From Streptomyces armeniacus (lineage in GTDB: Bacteria > Actinomycetota > Actinomycetes > Streptomycetales > Streptomycetaceae): DNA of 64,000 bases. Position numbers and translations under genes: made by a program. The stretch lies in contig NZ_CP031320.1 of assembly GCF_003355155.1 (NCBI RefSeq), positions 6,941,586 through 7,005,585 of the forward strand, in the 5' to 3' direction. Positions within the stretch are counted from its first letter, which is position 1. Every line of letters starts with the position of its first letter. This document shows positions 20,328-29,561 of this stretch, piece by piece. The notes beneath the pieces are model-generated. The model was not told the DNA's origin. It searched no databases and saw only the letters and a list, made by a program, of their open reading frames with translations.

Positions 20328-21530
20328 TCAGTCCGCCTCGCGCTGCGCGTGCGCGATCTCCGCCTCGAGCGCGCCCCGTACGTCCGCCGCCGCGCCCTCC
20401 AGCCGCTCCAGCCGCACCTGTGAGCACCCAGCCCAGGACGCCGCCTCGACGAGCGCGCGCGCCATCGGCTCCGCCGCCTTGGGCGTACGCAGCGACAGCT
20501 GCCGCGCGATCAGCGTCCGCCCCTCACGGGCCGGGTCGACGCGGCCCATCAGCTTTCCGCCCGCGAGCAGCGGCATCGCGAAGTACCCGTGCACCCGCTT
20601 CGGCCGGGGGACGTACGCCTCCAGCCGGTGCGTGAAGTCGAAGATCCGCAGCGTGCGCGGCCGGTCCCAGATCAGCGAGTCGAACGGGGACAGCAGCGTC
20701 GTACGGTGTCTGCCGCGCGGCGTCTCGGTCAGCGCCGCCGGGTCCGCCCAGGCGGGCCGGGCCCAGCCCGCCACCTCGACCGGCACCAGGTCCGTGTCGG
20801 CGACGACGGCGGTCACTTGGTCCCGCTTCAGCCGGTGGTAGTCGGCGAGGTCCGCCTCCGTGGCGACGCCCATGGCCGTGCCCGCCTGTGCGACCAGGCG
20901 CCGTATGCACTCGTGGTCGTCGATGTCGTCGTGCAGCAGCGGGTCCGGGATGGCGCGCTCCGCCAGGTCGTACACCCGCTTCCAGCCGCGCCGCTCCGTG
21001 CAGACCACCTCGCCGGTGTCGAGCAGCCACTCCACCGCGATCTTGGTCTCGGACCAGTCGAACCACTCGCCGCCGTTCTTGCCGCCGCCCAGCTCCGTCG
21101 TCGTCAGCGGTCCCTCCGCCTTGAGCCGGTCCCGCACGGCCGCGCACGCCGCGTCCCGGTCCTGCAGCCGGTGCCAGCGGTGGCCGCGGGCCTGCATCGC
21201 CCGCCGCCGGAAGGCGAAGTGCGGCCACTCCTCGACGGGCAGGATGCAGGCGGCATGCGACCAATACTCGAACGAGTGGCCCCCCGTCCAGTACGCCGCC
21301 TCCACCGTCTCGCGGCCCACCGCACCCAGCCGTGCGTACGGCACCAGCTCGTGCGAGCGGGCCAGCACCGAGATGGTGTCGAGCTGCACGGCGCCCAGCC
21401 GCCGGAGCAGCCCGCGCACCCCCGCGCGCCGGTCCGGGGCGCCGAGCAGGCCCTGCGCGCGCAGCGCGATGCGGCGGGCCTCGTCGGCGGACAGGGAGAG
21501 CTCGGTCGTCGTGTCGCACACCGCAGTCAT
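20328..21530 (-). CDS. Winged-helix DNA-binding (AlkX/YcaQ-like) protein
   Basis: The 400-residue protein matches the HTH_42 family (YcaQ/AlkX DNA glycosylase type). Landmarks are LGAVQLDTISVLARSHELV near residues 45-63, YWSHAACILP, and SPFDSLIWDRPRTLRIFDF near residue 280. Family members unhook interstrand crosslinks or protect against alkylating natural products, and several sit in or near antibiotic clusters; here the gene is in a core region, so housekeeping repair is more likely. The QLD/QxD-type catalytic motif of the family is present in VQLDT. The ATG at 21530 is the first in-frame start after the divergent boundary. Confidence 0.85.
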   Translation of the reverse strand: MTAVCDTTTELSLSADEARRIALRAQGLLGAPDRRAGVRGLLRRLGAVQLDTISVLARSHELVPYARLGAVGRETVEAAYWTGGHSFEYWSHAACILPVEEWPHFAFRRRAMQARGHRWHRLQDRDAACAAVRDRLKAEGPLTTTELGGGKNGGEWFDWSETKIAVEWLLDTGEVVCTERRGWKRVYDLAERAIPDPLLHDDIDDHECIRRLVAQAGTAMGVATEADLADYHRLKRDQVTAVVADTDLVPVEVAGWARPAWADPAALTETPRGRHRTTLLSPFDSLIWDRPRTLRIFDFTHRLEAYVPRPKRVHGYFAMPLLAGGKLMGRVDPAREGRTLIARQLSLRTPKAAEPMARALVEAASWAGCSQVRLERLEGAAADVRGALEAEIAHAQREAD

Positions 21531-21564
21531 GGCGCACACCCTAAGTGCCGCCACTGACAACGCC

Positions 21565-22146
21565 TCAGGGCGCGGCCAGGTACGGCGTCCCGCCCGTACG
21601 CCCCCAGTCCGACGGCAGCAGCGCCCCGGTCCAGGCGTCGCGCCGCGTGCCCCGGTGCACGATGCGGGCCCGCTGCACGCCCTCCATGACGAAGCCGAGC
21701 CGGATCGCCACCGCGCGGGACGCGTGGTTGCCCGCGGTGGCGATCCACTCCAGCCGCTCGACGCCCAGCCCGGCGAACGCCCAGTCGATCACCGCGCGCC
21801 CGGCCTCCACCGTGTAGCCCTTGCCGCGCTGCTCCTTGGCGGTCCAGAAGCCCAGCTCGGCCTGGCGTTCCGCGGTGCGCAGGTGCGCGATGCGGACCAG
21901 GCCCATGGAGCCGACGAGGGCGCCTTCGCGGGTGAAGACGCCGAAGTTGTACGTGGTGTCGTCGCGCCAGCCGGCCGGGCTGGCGTTGAGCACGAACTCC
22001 TCCGCGTCGTCACGCGTGTACGGGTCCGGCACGGGTATCCAGCGCGGGATCTCCGGATCCTGGCAGGCCGCGTGCACGGATTCGGTGTCCCGCGCGTCGA
22101 ACGGGCGCAGCAGCAGGCGCCCGGTGCTGAGAGTGATCGGCTCCAT
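21565..22146 (-). CDS. GNAT family N-acetyltransferase
   Basis: The 193-residue protein has the RimJ/RimL-type acetyltransferase layout: [19 protein letters not shown] at the start, the acetyl-CoA loop region [21 protein letters not shown] split over two helices, and [21 protein letters not shown] with the final RDAWTGALL segment. Proteins of this type acetylate ribosomal or other protein N termini, or small amines; the substrate cannot be told. It is transcribed away from secA across a 160-base gap. Confidence 0.9.
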   Translation of the reverse strand: MEPITLSTGRLLLRPFDARDTESVHAACQDPEIPRWIPVPDPYTRDDAEEFVLNASPAGWRDDTTYNFGVFTREGALVGSMGLVRIAHLRTAERQAELGFWTAKEQRGKGYTVEAGRAVIDWAFAGLGVERLEWIATAGNHASRAVAIRLGFVMEGVQRARIVHRGTRRDAWTGALLPSDWGRTGGTPYLAAP

Positions 22147-22307
22147 GCCGCCATTCTCGCCGGACCCGGCACCTTCGGGACCTCCGGCACGTTGGGGGTA
22201 CAGCGGGCCTCGCCCCTGTCTTACGATGGCCGGTGCGGCGGGGGACCACTCCGCTGTGCCCGCGCACCAGACCGTGCTCAGGCCCGACCGGCAAGGAGTC
22301 ACCCTAC

Positions 22308-25172
22308 GTGTCCGTCTTCGGCAAGCTCATGCGCGCAGGTGAGGGCAAAATCCTGCGCAAGCTGGACCGCATCGCGCGGCAGGTGAATTCCATCGAAGAG
22401 GATTTCGTCGACCTCTCCGACGCCGAGCTCAGGGCGCTCACGGACGAGTACAGGGAGCGGTACGAGGGCGGCGAGAGCCTGGACGACCTGATGCCGGAGG
22501 CCTTCGCCACCGTGCGCGAGGCGGCCAAGCGCGTGCTGGGTCAGCGGCACTACGACGTGCAGTTGCAGGGCGGCGCGGCGCTGCACCTCGGTTACGTCGC
22601 GGAGATGAAGACCGGTGAGGGCAAGACCCTGGTCAGCACCCTGCCCGCGTATCTCAACGCGATCTCCGGCGACGGCGTGCACATCATCACCGTGAACGAC
22701 TACCTCGCGGAGCGCGACTCCGAGTGGATGGGCCGGGTGCACCGCTTCCTGGGCCTGTCGGTCGGCTGCATCCTGGCGAACATGGCGCCGACGCAGCGCC
22801 GCGAGCAGTACGCCTGCGACATCACGTACGGCACGAACAACGAGTTCGGCTTCGACTACCTCCGCGACAACATGGCCTGGTCGCAGGAGGAGCTGGTGCA
22901 GCGCGGGCACAACTACGCGATCGTCGACGAGGTCGACTCCATCCTCGTCGACGAGGCGCGGACGCCGCTGATCATCTCCGGCCCGGCGGACCAGGCGACG
23001 AAGTGGTACAGCGACTTCGCCAAGCTCGTGAAGCGGCTGGAGAAGGGCGAGGCGGGCGACCCGCGCGTCCAGAAGCCGGAGACCGGCGACTACGAGATCG
23101 ACGAGAAGAAGCGGACCGTCGCCATCCACGAGGCGGGCGTCGGGAAGGTCGAGGACTGGCTCGGCATCGACAACCTCTACGAGTCGGTGAACACCCCGCT
23201 GGTCGGCTATCTCAACAACGCCATCAAGGCCAAGGAGCTCTACAAGAAGGACAAGGACTACGTCGTCCTGGACGGCGAAGTCATGATCGTCGACGAGCAC
23301 ACCGGCCGTATCCTCGCCGGCCGGCGCTACAACGAGGGCATGCACCAGGCGATCGAGGCGAAGGAGGAGGTGGAGATCAAGGACGAGAACCAGACGCTCG
23401 CCACGATCACCCTCCAGAACTTCTTCCGCCTCTACGACAAGCTCTCCGGCATGACCGGTACGGCCATGACGGAGGCCGCCGAGTTCCACCAGATCTACAA
23501 GCTCGGCGTGGTCCCGATCCCGACGCACCGCGCGCTCGCCCGCGCCGACAAGGCCGACCTGATCTACCGCACGGAGGTCGCGAAGTTCGACGCCGTCGTC
23601 GACGACATCGCGGAGAAGTACGAGAAGGGCCAGCCGGTGCTGGTCGGCACCACCTCCGTGGAGAAGTCGGAGTACCTCTCGAAGCAGCTCAACAAGCGCG
23701 GCGTGCGCCACGAGGTGCTGAACGCGAAGCAGCACGACCGTGAGGCGGCGATCGTCGCCCAGGCGGGCCGCAAGGGCTCCGTCACGGTCGCGACGAACAT
23801 GGCGGGCCGCGGTACGGACATCAAGCTCGGCGGGAACCCGGACGACATCGCCGAGGCCGAGCTGCGCGCCAAGGGCATGGACCCGCTGGAGGACGCCGAG
23901 CAGTGGGCGGCGGCGCTGCCGGCCGCGCTGGAGCGCGCGGAGAAGGCGGTCGAGGCGGAGTTCGCCGAGGTCAAGGACCTCGGCGGGCTGTACGTGCTGG
24001 GCACCGAGCGGCACGAGTCGCGGCGTATCGACAACCAGCTGCGCGGCCGTTCCGGCCGTCAGGGCGACCCCGGCGAGTCCCGGTTCTACCTCTCGCTGGG
24101 CGACGACCTGATGCGCCTCTTCAAGGCGCAGATGGTCGAGCGCGTGATGTCCATGGCGAACGTGCCGGACGACGTGCCGATCGAGAACAAGATGGTCACC
24201 CGCGCCATCGCCTCCGCGCAGTCCCAGGTCGAGCAGCAGAACTTCGAGATCCGCAAGAACGTCCTGAAGTACGACGAGGTCCTCAACCGGCAGCGCGAGG
24301 TCATCTACGGCGAGCGCCGCCGGGTCCTCGCCGGCGAGGACCTGCACGAGCAGGTGCGGCACTTCATGGACGACACGATCGAGGCGTACGTCCAGGCGGA
24401 GACCGTCGAGGGGTTCGCCGAGGAGTGGGACCTGGACCGGCTGTGGGGCGCGTTCAAGCAGCTCTACCCGGTGTCGGTCACCGTCGAGGAGCTGGAGGAC
24501 GCGGCGGGCGAGCGCGAGGGCATCACCGCGGACTTCATCATCGACGCCATCAAGGACGACGTCCACGAGCGGTACGACAAGCGCGAGGAGGAGCTCGGCT
24601 CCGACATCATGCGCGAGCTCGAGCGCCGCGTGGTCCTCTCCGTGCTCGACCGCAAGTGGCGTGAGCACCTCTACGAGATGGACTACCTCCAGGAGGGCAT
24701 CGGCCTGCGCGCGATGGCCCAGAAGGACCCGCTGGTCGAGTACCAGCGGGAGGGCTTCGACATGTTCCAGGCCATGATGGACGGCATCAAGGAGGAGTCC
24801 GTCGGCTACCTGTTCAACCTGGAGGTGCAGGTCGAGCAGCAGGTCGAGGAGGTCCCCGTCGAGGACGAGGCCGCCGAGGGCAAGCCGTCCCTGGAGAAGG
24901 AGCCGCAGGACGCGGTGCCGGCCGGAGTGGCGCCCGCGATCCGCGCGAAGGGCCTGGACGCCCCGCAGCGGCCCGACCGGCTGCACTTCTCCGCGCCGAC
25001 CGCCGAGGGCGGCGTCGTCGAGGGCGAGATGCCCGCGGCGGGCGCGGGCCCCGACGGTGCCGAGCCGGACACCGGCGGTGCGGACGGCGGTCCCGTCCGG
25101 TCCGAGGCCGACGGCATGACGCGGGCGGAGCGCCGCAAGAAGGCGCAGAAGGGCCGCCGCCGGAAGAAGTGA
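22308..25172 (+). CDS. secA: Preprotein translocase ATPase SecA
   Basis: The 954-residue motor of the Sec export pathway is complete: Walker [26 protein letters not shown] (DEAD-like box), the preprotein cross-linking domain, motif [31 protein letters not shown] and the helical scaffold/wing domains to about residue 830. The tail is acidic and proline-rich and ends in lysines and arginines ([11 protein letters not shown]). The zinc-binding CxC motif seen in many SecA proteins is not present. The GTG at 22308 has AAGGAG ten bases upstream. Confidence 0.97.
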   Translation: MSVFGKLMRAGEGKILRKLDRIARQVNSIEEDFVDLSDAELRALTDEYRERYEGGESLDDLMPEAFATVREAAKRVLGQRHYDVQLQGGAALHLGYVAEMKTGEGKTLVSTLPAYLNAISGDGVHIITVNDYLAERDSEWMGRVHRFLGLSVGCILANMAPTQRREQYACDITYGTNNEFGFDYLRDNMAWSQEELVQRGHNYAIVDEVDSILVDEARTPLIISGPADQATKWYSDFAKLVKRLEKGEAGDPRVQKPETGDYEIDEKKRTVAIHEAGVGKVEDWLGIDNLYESVNTPLVGYLNNAIKAKELYKKDKDYVVLDGEVMIVDEHTGRILAGRRYNEGMHQAIEAKEEVEIKDENQTLATITLQNFFRLYDKLSGMTGTAMTEAAEFHQIYKLGVVPIPTHRALARADKADLIYRTEVAKFDAVVDDIAEKYEKGQPVLVGTTSVEKSEYLSKQLNKRGVRHEVLNAKQHDREAAIVAQAGRKGSVTVATNMAGRGTDIKLGGNPDDIAEAELRAKGMDPLEDAEQWAAALPAALERAEKAVEAEFAEVKDLGGLYVLGTERHESRRIDNQLRGRSGRQGDPGESRFYLSLGDDLMRLFKAQMVERVMSMANVPDDVPIENKMVTRAIASAQSQVEQQNFEIRKNVLKYDEVLNRQREVIYGERRRVLAGEDLHEQVRHFMDDTIEAYVQAETVEGFAEEWDLDRLWGAFKQLYPVSVTVEELEDAAGEREGITADFIIDAIKDDVHERYDKREEELGSDIMRELERRVVLSVLDRKWREHLYEMDYLQEGIGLRAMAQKDPLVEYQREGFDMFQAMMDGIKEESVGYLFNLEVQVEQQVEEVPVEDEAAEGKPSLEKEPQDAVPAGVAPAIRAKGLDAPQRPDRLHFSAPTAEGGVVEGEMPAAGAGPDGAEPDTGGADGGPVRSEADGMTRAERRKKAQKGRRRKK

Positions 25173-25204
25173 CCGCGGCGCGCGGCTGAACGCGCGTGTG
25201 CACG

Positions 25205-25237
25205 GGGCCCGCTCGGCCGGAAAGGCCGGACGGGCCC
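25205..25237. terminator. Stem-loop between secA and Rv3235-family gene
   Basis: GGGCCCGCTCGGCC pairs with GGCCGGACGGGCCC around GGAAA (one two-base mismatch). It lies between two convergent genes and probably ends both transcripts, though no T run follows. Confidence 0.7.
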
Positions 25238-25270
25238 GCGCGTGTACGGGGCGTGCAGGCGCGCGTACGG

Positions 25271-25781
25271 TCATCCGCGGCCGGCGGTGCGTACGCCGTC
25301 CAGCTCGACCGCGGAGCAGCGCCAGCGCAGGTCCGCGCACAGCTCCAGCCGGAACGCCATCGCCCGGGTGCGGCTGCCCGTCGTGATCCGGGCGAACGCC
25401 TCGACCACCCCGGACACGGGCTGCTGCCCGCCGACGGCGAGCACCGCCTGGGCGGAGCGGTTCGTTCCGCGCGGCCGCAGCGGCGTGTGCGCCGCGAGCC
25501 GGGTCAACTGGTCGAACGCCTCGCCCCGTACGTGCCCGAGCAGCGAGTGCACCGGCCGCCTGCCGCTCAGCACGAGCTGCAGCTGCTGGGCGAACCACTG
25601 GTGCGGCTGGTGTTCGCGGTCCCGCCGCGCGGCGGCGCGCAGCGCCGACTCCTCGGGACGCGCGCGCCGCGGCCCGGTGCCGGGCCGGCGCGGGTCCCGC
25701 CGCCCGGGCGGGCCCTTGCGCGGTGAGCCGGTGCGGCCGGGCGCGTGCCGCCGCCCGTGGCCCGCGGCGTCGTCCGTACGC
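25271..25781 (-). CDS. Rv3235 family protein, 5' end probably lost
   Basis: The C-terminal 115 residues (HQPHQWFAQQLQLVLSGRRP, LLGHVRGEAFDQL, the SRTRAMAFRLEL segment and the final LRWRCSAVELDGV) match the small Rv3235 family that follows secA in actinomycetes. Its function is unknown. The N-terminal part is arginine/proline-rich, as is usual. The frame stays open to an ATG at 25864, but everything beyond 25781 reads as adapter-like sequence (residues MSTNKQKTIPRFY..), so that start is not believed and the true 5' end is taken as missing. Confidence 0.7.
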
Positions 25782-25920
25782 CCTGTCTCGTATTCACATC
25801 TGGCGCTGCGGCCGAGAGCTCGGGTGTAGAACCGGGGGATGGTTTTTTGTTTATTAGTGGACACGTCTAGGTCTTATCCCATAGCCTTCTGCGTGAGCGT
25901 CAGATTTGTAGAAGGGACAG
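25782..25920. other. Probable Nextera adapter read-through at a false join
   Basis: CTGTCTCGTATTCACATCT (25782-25800) differs at two bases from the Tn5 mosaic end CTGTCTCTTATACACATCT. The next 14 bases match the complement of the i5 adapter at 11 positions (GGCGCTGCGGCCGA against GACGCTGCCGACGA). Eight index-like bases and GTGTAGA (start of the P5 complement) follow. On the right side the mirror image appears: TCTGCGTGAGCGTC then AGATTTGTAGAAGGGACAG (to 25920), against TCGTCGGCAGCGTC and AGATGTGTATAAGAGACAG. The 49 bases between are close to the 51 expected for P5 read out and back. The block is AT-rich against its surroundings and breaks two genes. Confidence 0.85.
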
Positions 25921-27430
25921 GTGTGGGGATTGGGAGGGGTTTGGGGGGGTGGTTGTGGTGGAGGGCGGTGATCATTTTGATGATGCCGGCGATGCCGGCG
26001 GCGGCTTGGGTGTGGCCGATGTTGGATTTGAGGGTGCCGAGGTGGAGGGGTTGGTTGGTGGGGCGTTGGGGGGCGTAGGTGTGGTGGAGGGCTTGGGCTT
26101 CGATGGGGTCGCCGAGGGTGGTGGCGGTGCCGTGGGCTTCGATGGCGTCGATGTCGTGGGGGGTGAGGTGGGCGTTGTGGAGTGCTTGTTGGATGGCGTG
26201 TTGTTGTGCGGGGCCGTTGGGTGCGGTGAGGCCGTTGCTGGCGCCGTCTTGGTTGATGGCGCTGCCGCGGAGGATGGCGTGGATGTGGTGGCCGTGGTGT
26301 TGGGCGTCGGTGAGGCGTTCGAGGAGGAGGATGGCGAGGCCGTCGGAGAAGCCGGTGCCGTCGGCGGTGGTGTCGAAGCTGCGGCAGCGTCCGTCGGGGG
26401 AGAGGGCGCGTTGGCGGGAGAATTCGATGAAGACGGTGGGGGTGGCCATGATGGTGACGCCGGCGGCGATGGCGAGGGTGGTTTCGCCGTTGCGGAGGGA
26501 TTGGATGGCGAGGTGGGTGGCGACCAGGGAGGAGGAGCAGGCGGTGTCGATGGTCAAGGCGGGGCCCTGGAACCCGTACGTATACGCCACCCGGCCGGAT
26601 GCGACCGCGCCCAGTGTGCCCAGGCCCCAGTACCCCTGGAGGCGGGTGCGGTCCGCGTGCGCCAGATACGCGTAGTCGGTTCCGGTCACCCCGGCGTAGA
26701 CGCCGGTGTCGGTGCCGCGCCTGGACTCGGGGTCGATGCCCGCGTCCTCGAACGCCCGCCACACGCCCTCCAGCAGCAGCCGCTGCTGCGGATCCATCGC
26801 CAGCGCCTCACGTGGACTGATCCCGAAGAACTCGGCGTCGAAGTCCGCCACTCCGCGCAGGAATCCACCGCCCCGCGTGGCGGCCGTACCGGGATGGTCG
26901 GGGTCGGGGTGGTACAGCCCGTCGAGGTCCCAGCCCCGGTCGGTGGGGAAGGCGGAGATCGCGTCCCGGCCCTCGGCCAGCAACCGCCACAGCTCCTCGG
27001 GTGAGTCCGCCCCGCCCGGAAGCCGGCACGCCATCCCGACCACCGCGATCGGTTCCTCCTCACCGGCGTCGGCTGAGGCGGTGCCGGCGGACACCCGGGC
27101 CGCCGTGCGCTGCCGCGGTGCGTCGCCGGTGGCCAGCCCGAGCCTGGAGAGCAGGTACGCGGCCACCGCCTCCGGGGTGGGCTGGTCGAAGAGCATCGTC
27201 AACGGCAGCTCTGTGCCGTACAGCCGGCCCAGCTGCTGGGTCAGTTCGACCGCGGCCAGGGAGTTGTAGCCGTAGTCCAGATACGGCCGGGAGGGATCGA
27301 TCTCGCCCGGCTCCTGGCCCAGCAGGGCCGCCGTCTCCGCCAGTACGACGTCCAGCACGACGCGGTGCCGGTCCCGTTCGGACGCCTGAGCCGCCTGCTC
27401 GGCTTCCGCGGTGGTCGGTCGCTCGCCCAC
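25921..27430 (-). CDS. Polyketide synthase beginning ACP-KS, 3' truncated
   Basis: The protein begins (GTG 27430, GGGAG 12 bases before) with a short polar stretch, then an acyl carrier domain (residues about 25-105, serine in GYNSLAAVE), then a ketosynthase with [11 protein letters not shown], the active-site [18 protein letters not shown] and KSNIGHTQ. The Cys is present, so this is a condensing KS, not a KSQ. Starting with an ACP and no AT means the starter must be delivered by a separate enzyme, which fits the ligase and ACP encoded next door. The KS breaks off at 25921 where adapter-like sequence begins, so the rest of the synthase lies elsewhere in the genome. Codon use changes sharply near 26560. 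Confidence 0.9.
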
Positions 27431-27458
27431 GTTCCACTCTCCCTTTCGAGAACCGGCG

Positions 27459-28349
27459 CTATGCGGTGGCCGCCGAGAGCACGGCGTCCGTGGTGCGCCA
27501 CACGGCTTCTGCCTCGGTCTTGAAGACCGGACCGGCCAGGGGGATCTGGAGTCCGAGGCCGTTGACGAAGGAGATCGCGTACATCGCCGGGCCGGTCGTG
27601 GCGACCAGCTGCCAGACGCCGCCGAGGTCCACCCCGTACGCCTGCTTCGTACGCTCCACGACGACGGCGTTGCGCTCGAGAAGAGCGCCGGTGATCGTCA
27701 GATAGTCCGGGCCGTCGCCGAGTCCCGCCCGCGCGTCCGCCAGCGACTCCCCGACGTCCACCGTGAGATGGGCGTTGTAGCCGGTCATGGCGGTCCGCAC
27801 CGGCGAGCTGTCGCAGCGGTGCGCCAGGTCGAAGTGCCGCTTCCAGTGCGGCGGGACGGGCCGGCCCAGGAACTCGTCGTGCAGGATCTCCAGATAGCGC
27901 CGCAGCAGTCCGGGCGTGAAGGCATGTCCGAAGTCGGGGTCCGCGAACTCCGTCTCGTGCAGGAGCGGTTGCATGACCTCGCGTTCCATCGCGTCGAGCC
28001 CGACGGCGAACAGCCCGCGCCGGTCGTGGTGGCGTACGAGGATCGCGGTGATCTTCCGGTTTCTGGCGACCGCCTCGTCGAACCGCTCCAACGGGTCGTC
28101 CCCGTCGAGCGTCGAGGTGTCGGACAGCGCGATGACAGTGCGCTGTTCCTCCTCCGACAGCGGGGTGCCGCACGCCGAGGCGGCCCGTGCGGACGGGGTT
28201 TGAGCCGCGTCCGCCGGGGTCGCGTGGGCGGCTGTCACCGGGATGGTGGACATGGCCGTTGCCAGTGCCGTACCGGCGAGCAGGCCGCGCAGGGCGGGCC
28301 GTCGCCGCCCGCGTACGGGGTGCTGCTCGCTGGTCGTTGTCGTCGGCAT
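27459..28349 (-). CDS. Secreted DUF5995-like protein
   Basis: The 296-residue protein has a signal sequence with twin arginines (RGRRRPALRGLLAG) and a cleavage-like AHA site near residue 43. The mature part resembles DUF5995: FDEAVARNRKITAILV, a YLEILHDEFLGRP segment, and MTGYNAHLTVDVGESLA, comparable to the family's NAHINHD motif. The biochemical role is unknown. It lies in the same direction as the PKS (29-base gap) and the KAS III gene upstream, so it is probably co-transcribed with the biosynthetic genes, which is unusual for an exported protein. Family assignment is from memory of the motif. Confidence 0.7.
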   Translation of the reverse strand: MPTTTTSEQHPVRGRRRPALRGLLAGTALATAMSTIPVTAAHATPADAAQTPSARAASACGTPLSEEEQRTVIALSDTSTLDGDDPLERFDEAVARNRKITAILVRHHDRRGLFAVGLDAMEREVMQPLLHETEFADPDFGHAFTPGLLRRYLEILHDEFLGRPVPPHWKRHFDLAHRCDSSPVRTAMTGYNAHLTVDVGESLADARAGLGDGPDYLTITGALLERNAVVVERTKQAYGVDLGGVWQLVATTGPAMYAISFVNGLGLQIPLAGPVFKTEAEAVWRTTDAVLSAATA

Positions 28350-28473
28350 TCTTGTATCTCCGTACGTTCGCGCTGTGCGGTGTCGCCGGGCGCGCCGCCG
28401 CTGTTCGGGGTCGGGGGTTCGGGACGAGGGCCGGCGCGGGGCCGGACGGGGGAGTGAGGCCCGGCCGGCCCGC

Positions 28474-29490
28474 TCAGAAGCGGAGTGCGGCAGCGGCGGC
28501 GAAGTCCCCCGCGTGGGCGAAGCCGGCGGCGACCACCAGGTCGCCGGGCTTGATCCGGCCGTCCGTCAGCGCCTCGTGCAGCGTCACTGGTGCGGCGGCG
28601 CCGTAGAGGTTGCCGTAGCGGTCATAGGTGTCCGGATGGCGCTCGGGCGCGATGCCGAGGGCCGTGCGCCAGTTGCGCAGGAAGATCCGGTTCGGCTGGT
28701 TGGTGATGAGCACGTCGATGTCCTCGACGGCGAAGCCGGATTCCGCAGCGAGTTCGCGTACCACCTCGGGCACGACGCGGTTGCCGAAGTCGAGGGTCTC
28801 CTTCGTCTTCACCGGGTCGAACCGCACGTCCAGGACGCTCGATCCGTTCTCCCAGTAGTGCCGGCCGTCCTCGGTCGCCATGCCGACGTCACGTGCCGTG
28901 CTCGGGGTGTTGCGGGTGCGTACGCCGAGCAGCCGGGAGGGCGCGTCGGCCGTGACGTACGCGACGCCGCAGCCGTCGCCCGCCACCACGCTGTGGGGCT
29001 TGAAGCGGTTCTCCGGCTGGGCGAAGATCTGCCCCGCCGTGTTCTGCACGTTCGCGATCAGCGCGCCCCGTGCGCCGTGCGCCGCCATCAGGCCCGAGGC
29101 GAGCTTCAGCATGTACGGGAAGGACGCGCACCCGCCGTTGTGCAGGTCGATGACGGTCTCGGGCGTGATGCCCAGCCGGTCGGCCGTGTCGGCGCCGCAC
29201 CCCGTGAACAGGTCGTCCGGCAGCAGTACGTTGGTCAGGAGCAGATCCACCTCGGCCGCCGGGTCCACGCCGAGCCGCTCGAACATGGGGAGCGCGGCAC
29301 GCTCGATCAGTTCCGCGGCCCGGTCCCCGGGCTTCACGTGGTGACGCCACTGCGCGGGGCGCACCAGCGGGCCGTTGTCCATGGGGGACAGTTCGAGACC
29401 GGCCGCCAGATAGGTCTCCAGACCGATCGGCTCGTGCGGGAAGTGGCTGCCGGTGCCCGCGATTCCGACGGCAGAGGGCCAGCCAGTCAT
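28474..29490 (-). CDS. KAS III-like acyltransferase lacking the canonical His
   Basis: The 338-residue thiolase-fold protein has the FabH layout with Cys121 in NGGCASFPYML and Asn294 in DRYGNLYGAAAP. At the position of the FabH histidine (HQAN motif) it reads LITNQPNRIF, so residue 264 is Asn. FabH makes acetoacetyl-ACP; relatives in natural product clusters transfer acyl groups without decarboxylation. Loss of His argues against ordinary decarboxylative condensation. Its place directly downstream of the fatty-acyl ligase suggests it handles the modified starter acyl group. The ATG at 29490 follows AGGAAGG-like sequence. Confidence 0.85.
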   Translation of the reverse strand: MTGWPSAVGIAGTGSHFPHEPIGLETYLAAGLELSPMDNGPLVRPAQWRHHVKPGDRAAELIERAALPMFERLGVDPAAEVDLLLTNVLLPDDLFTGCGADTADRLGITPETVIDLHNGGCASFPYMLKLASGLMAAHGARGALIANVQNTAGQIFAQPENRFKPHSVVAGDGCGVAYVTADAPSRLLGVRTRNTPSTARDVGMATEDGRHYWENGSSVLDVRFDPVKTKETLDFGNRVVPEVVRELAAESGFAVEDIDVLITNQPNRIFLRNWRTALGIAPERHPDTYDRYGNLYGAAAPVTLHEALTDGRIKPGDLVVAAGFAHAGDFAAAAALRF

Positions 29491-29561
29491 TGTTTCCGGT
29501 CCTTCCTGTGGTGACCTCGGGTGGAGCGGTGTGCGGGCGCGCGCCGGGCGCGTCCCGTGTC

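Noticed and set aside
22299..25598. Leftward open frame of about 1100 residues
   Set aside because: It is antisense to secA, which has every SecA motif; the frame is a composition artefact.
25889..25915. TGAGCGTCAGA followed by GTAGAA, resembling the border of a ColE1/pUC origin
   Set aside because: Only the 11-mer and a shifted 6-mer match and no origin sequence follows. The adapter reading (TCGTCGGCAGCGTC plus mosaic end) explains more bases with correct spacing.
25782..25920. Insertion sequence or attachment-site scar
   Set aside because: There is no transposase or integrase nearby and no target duplication; the inverted-repeat arms match adapter oligonucleotides instead.
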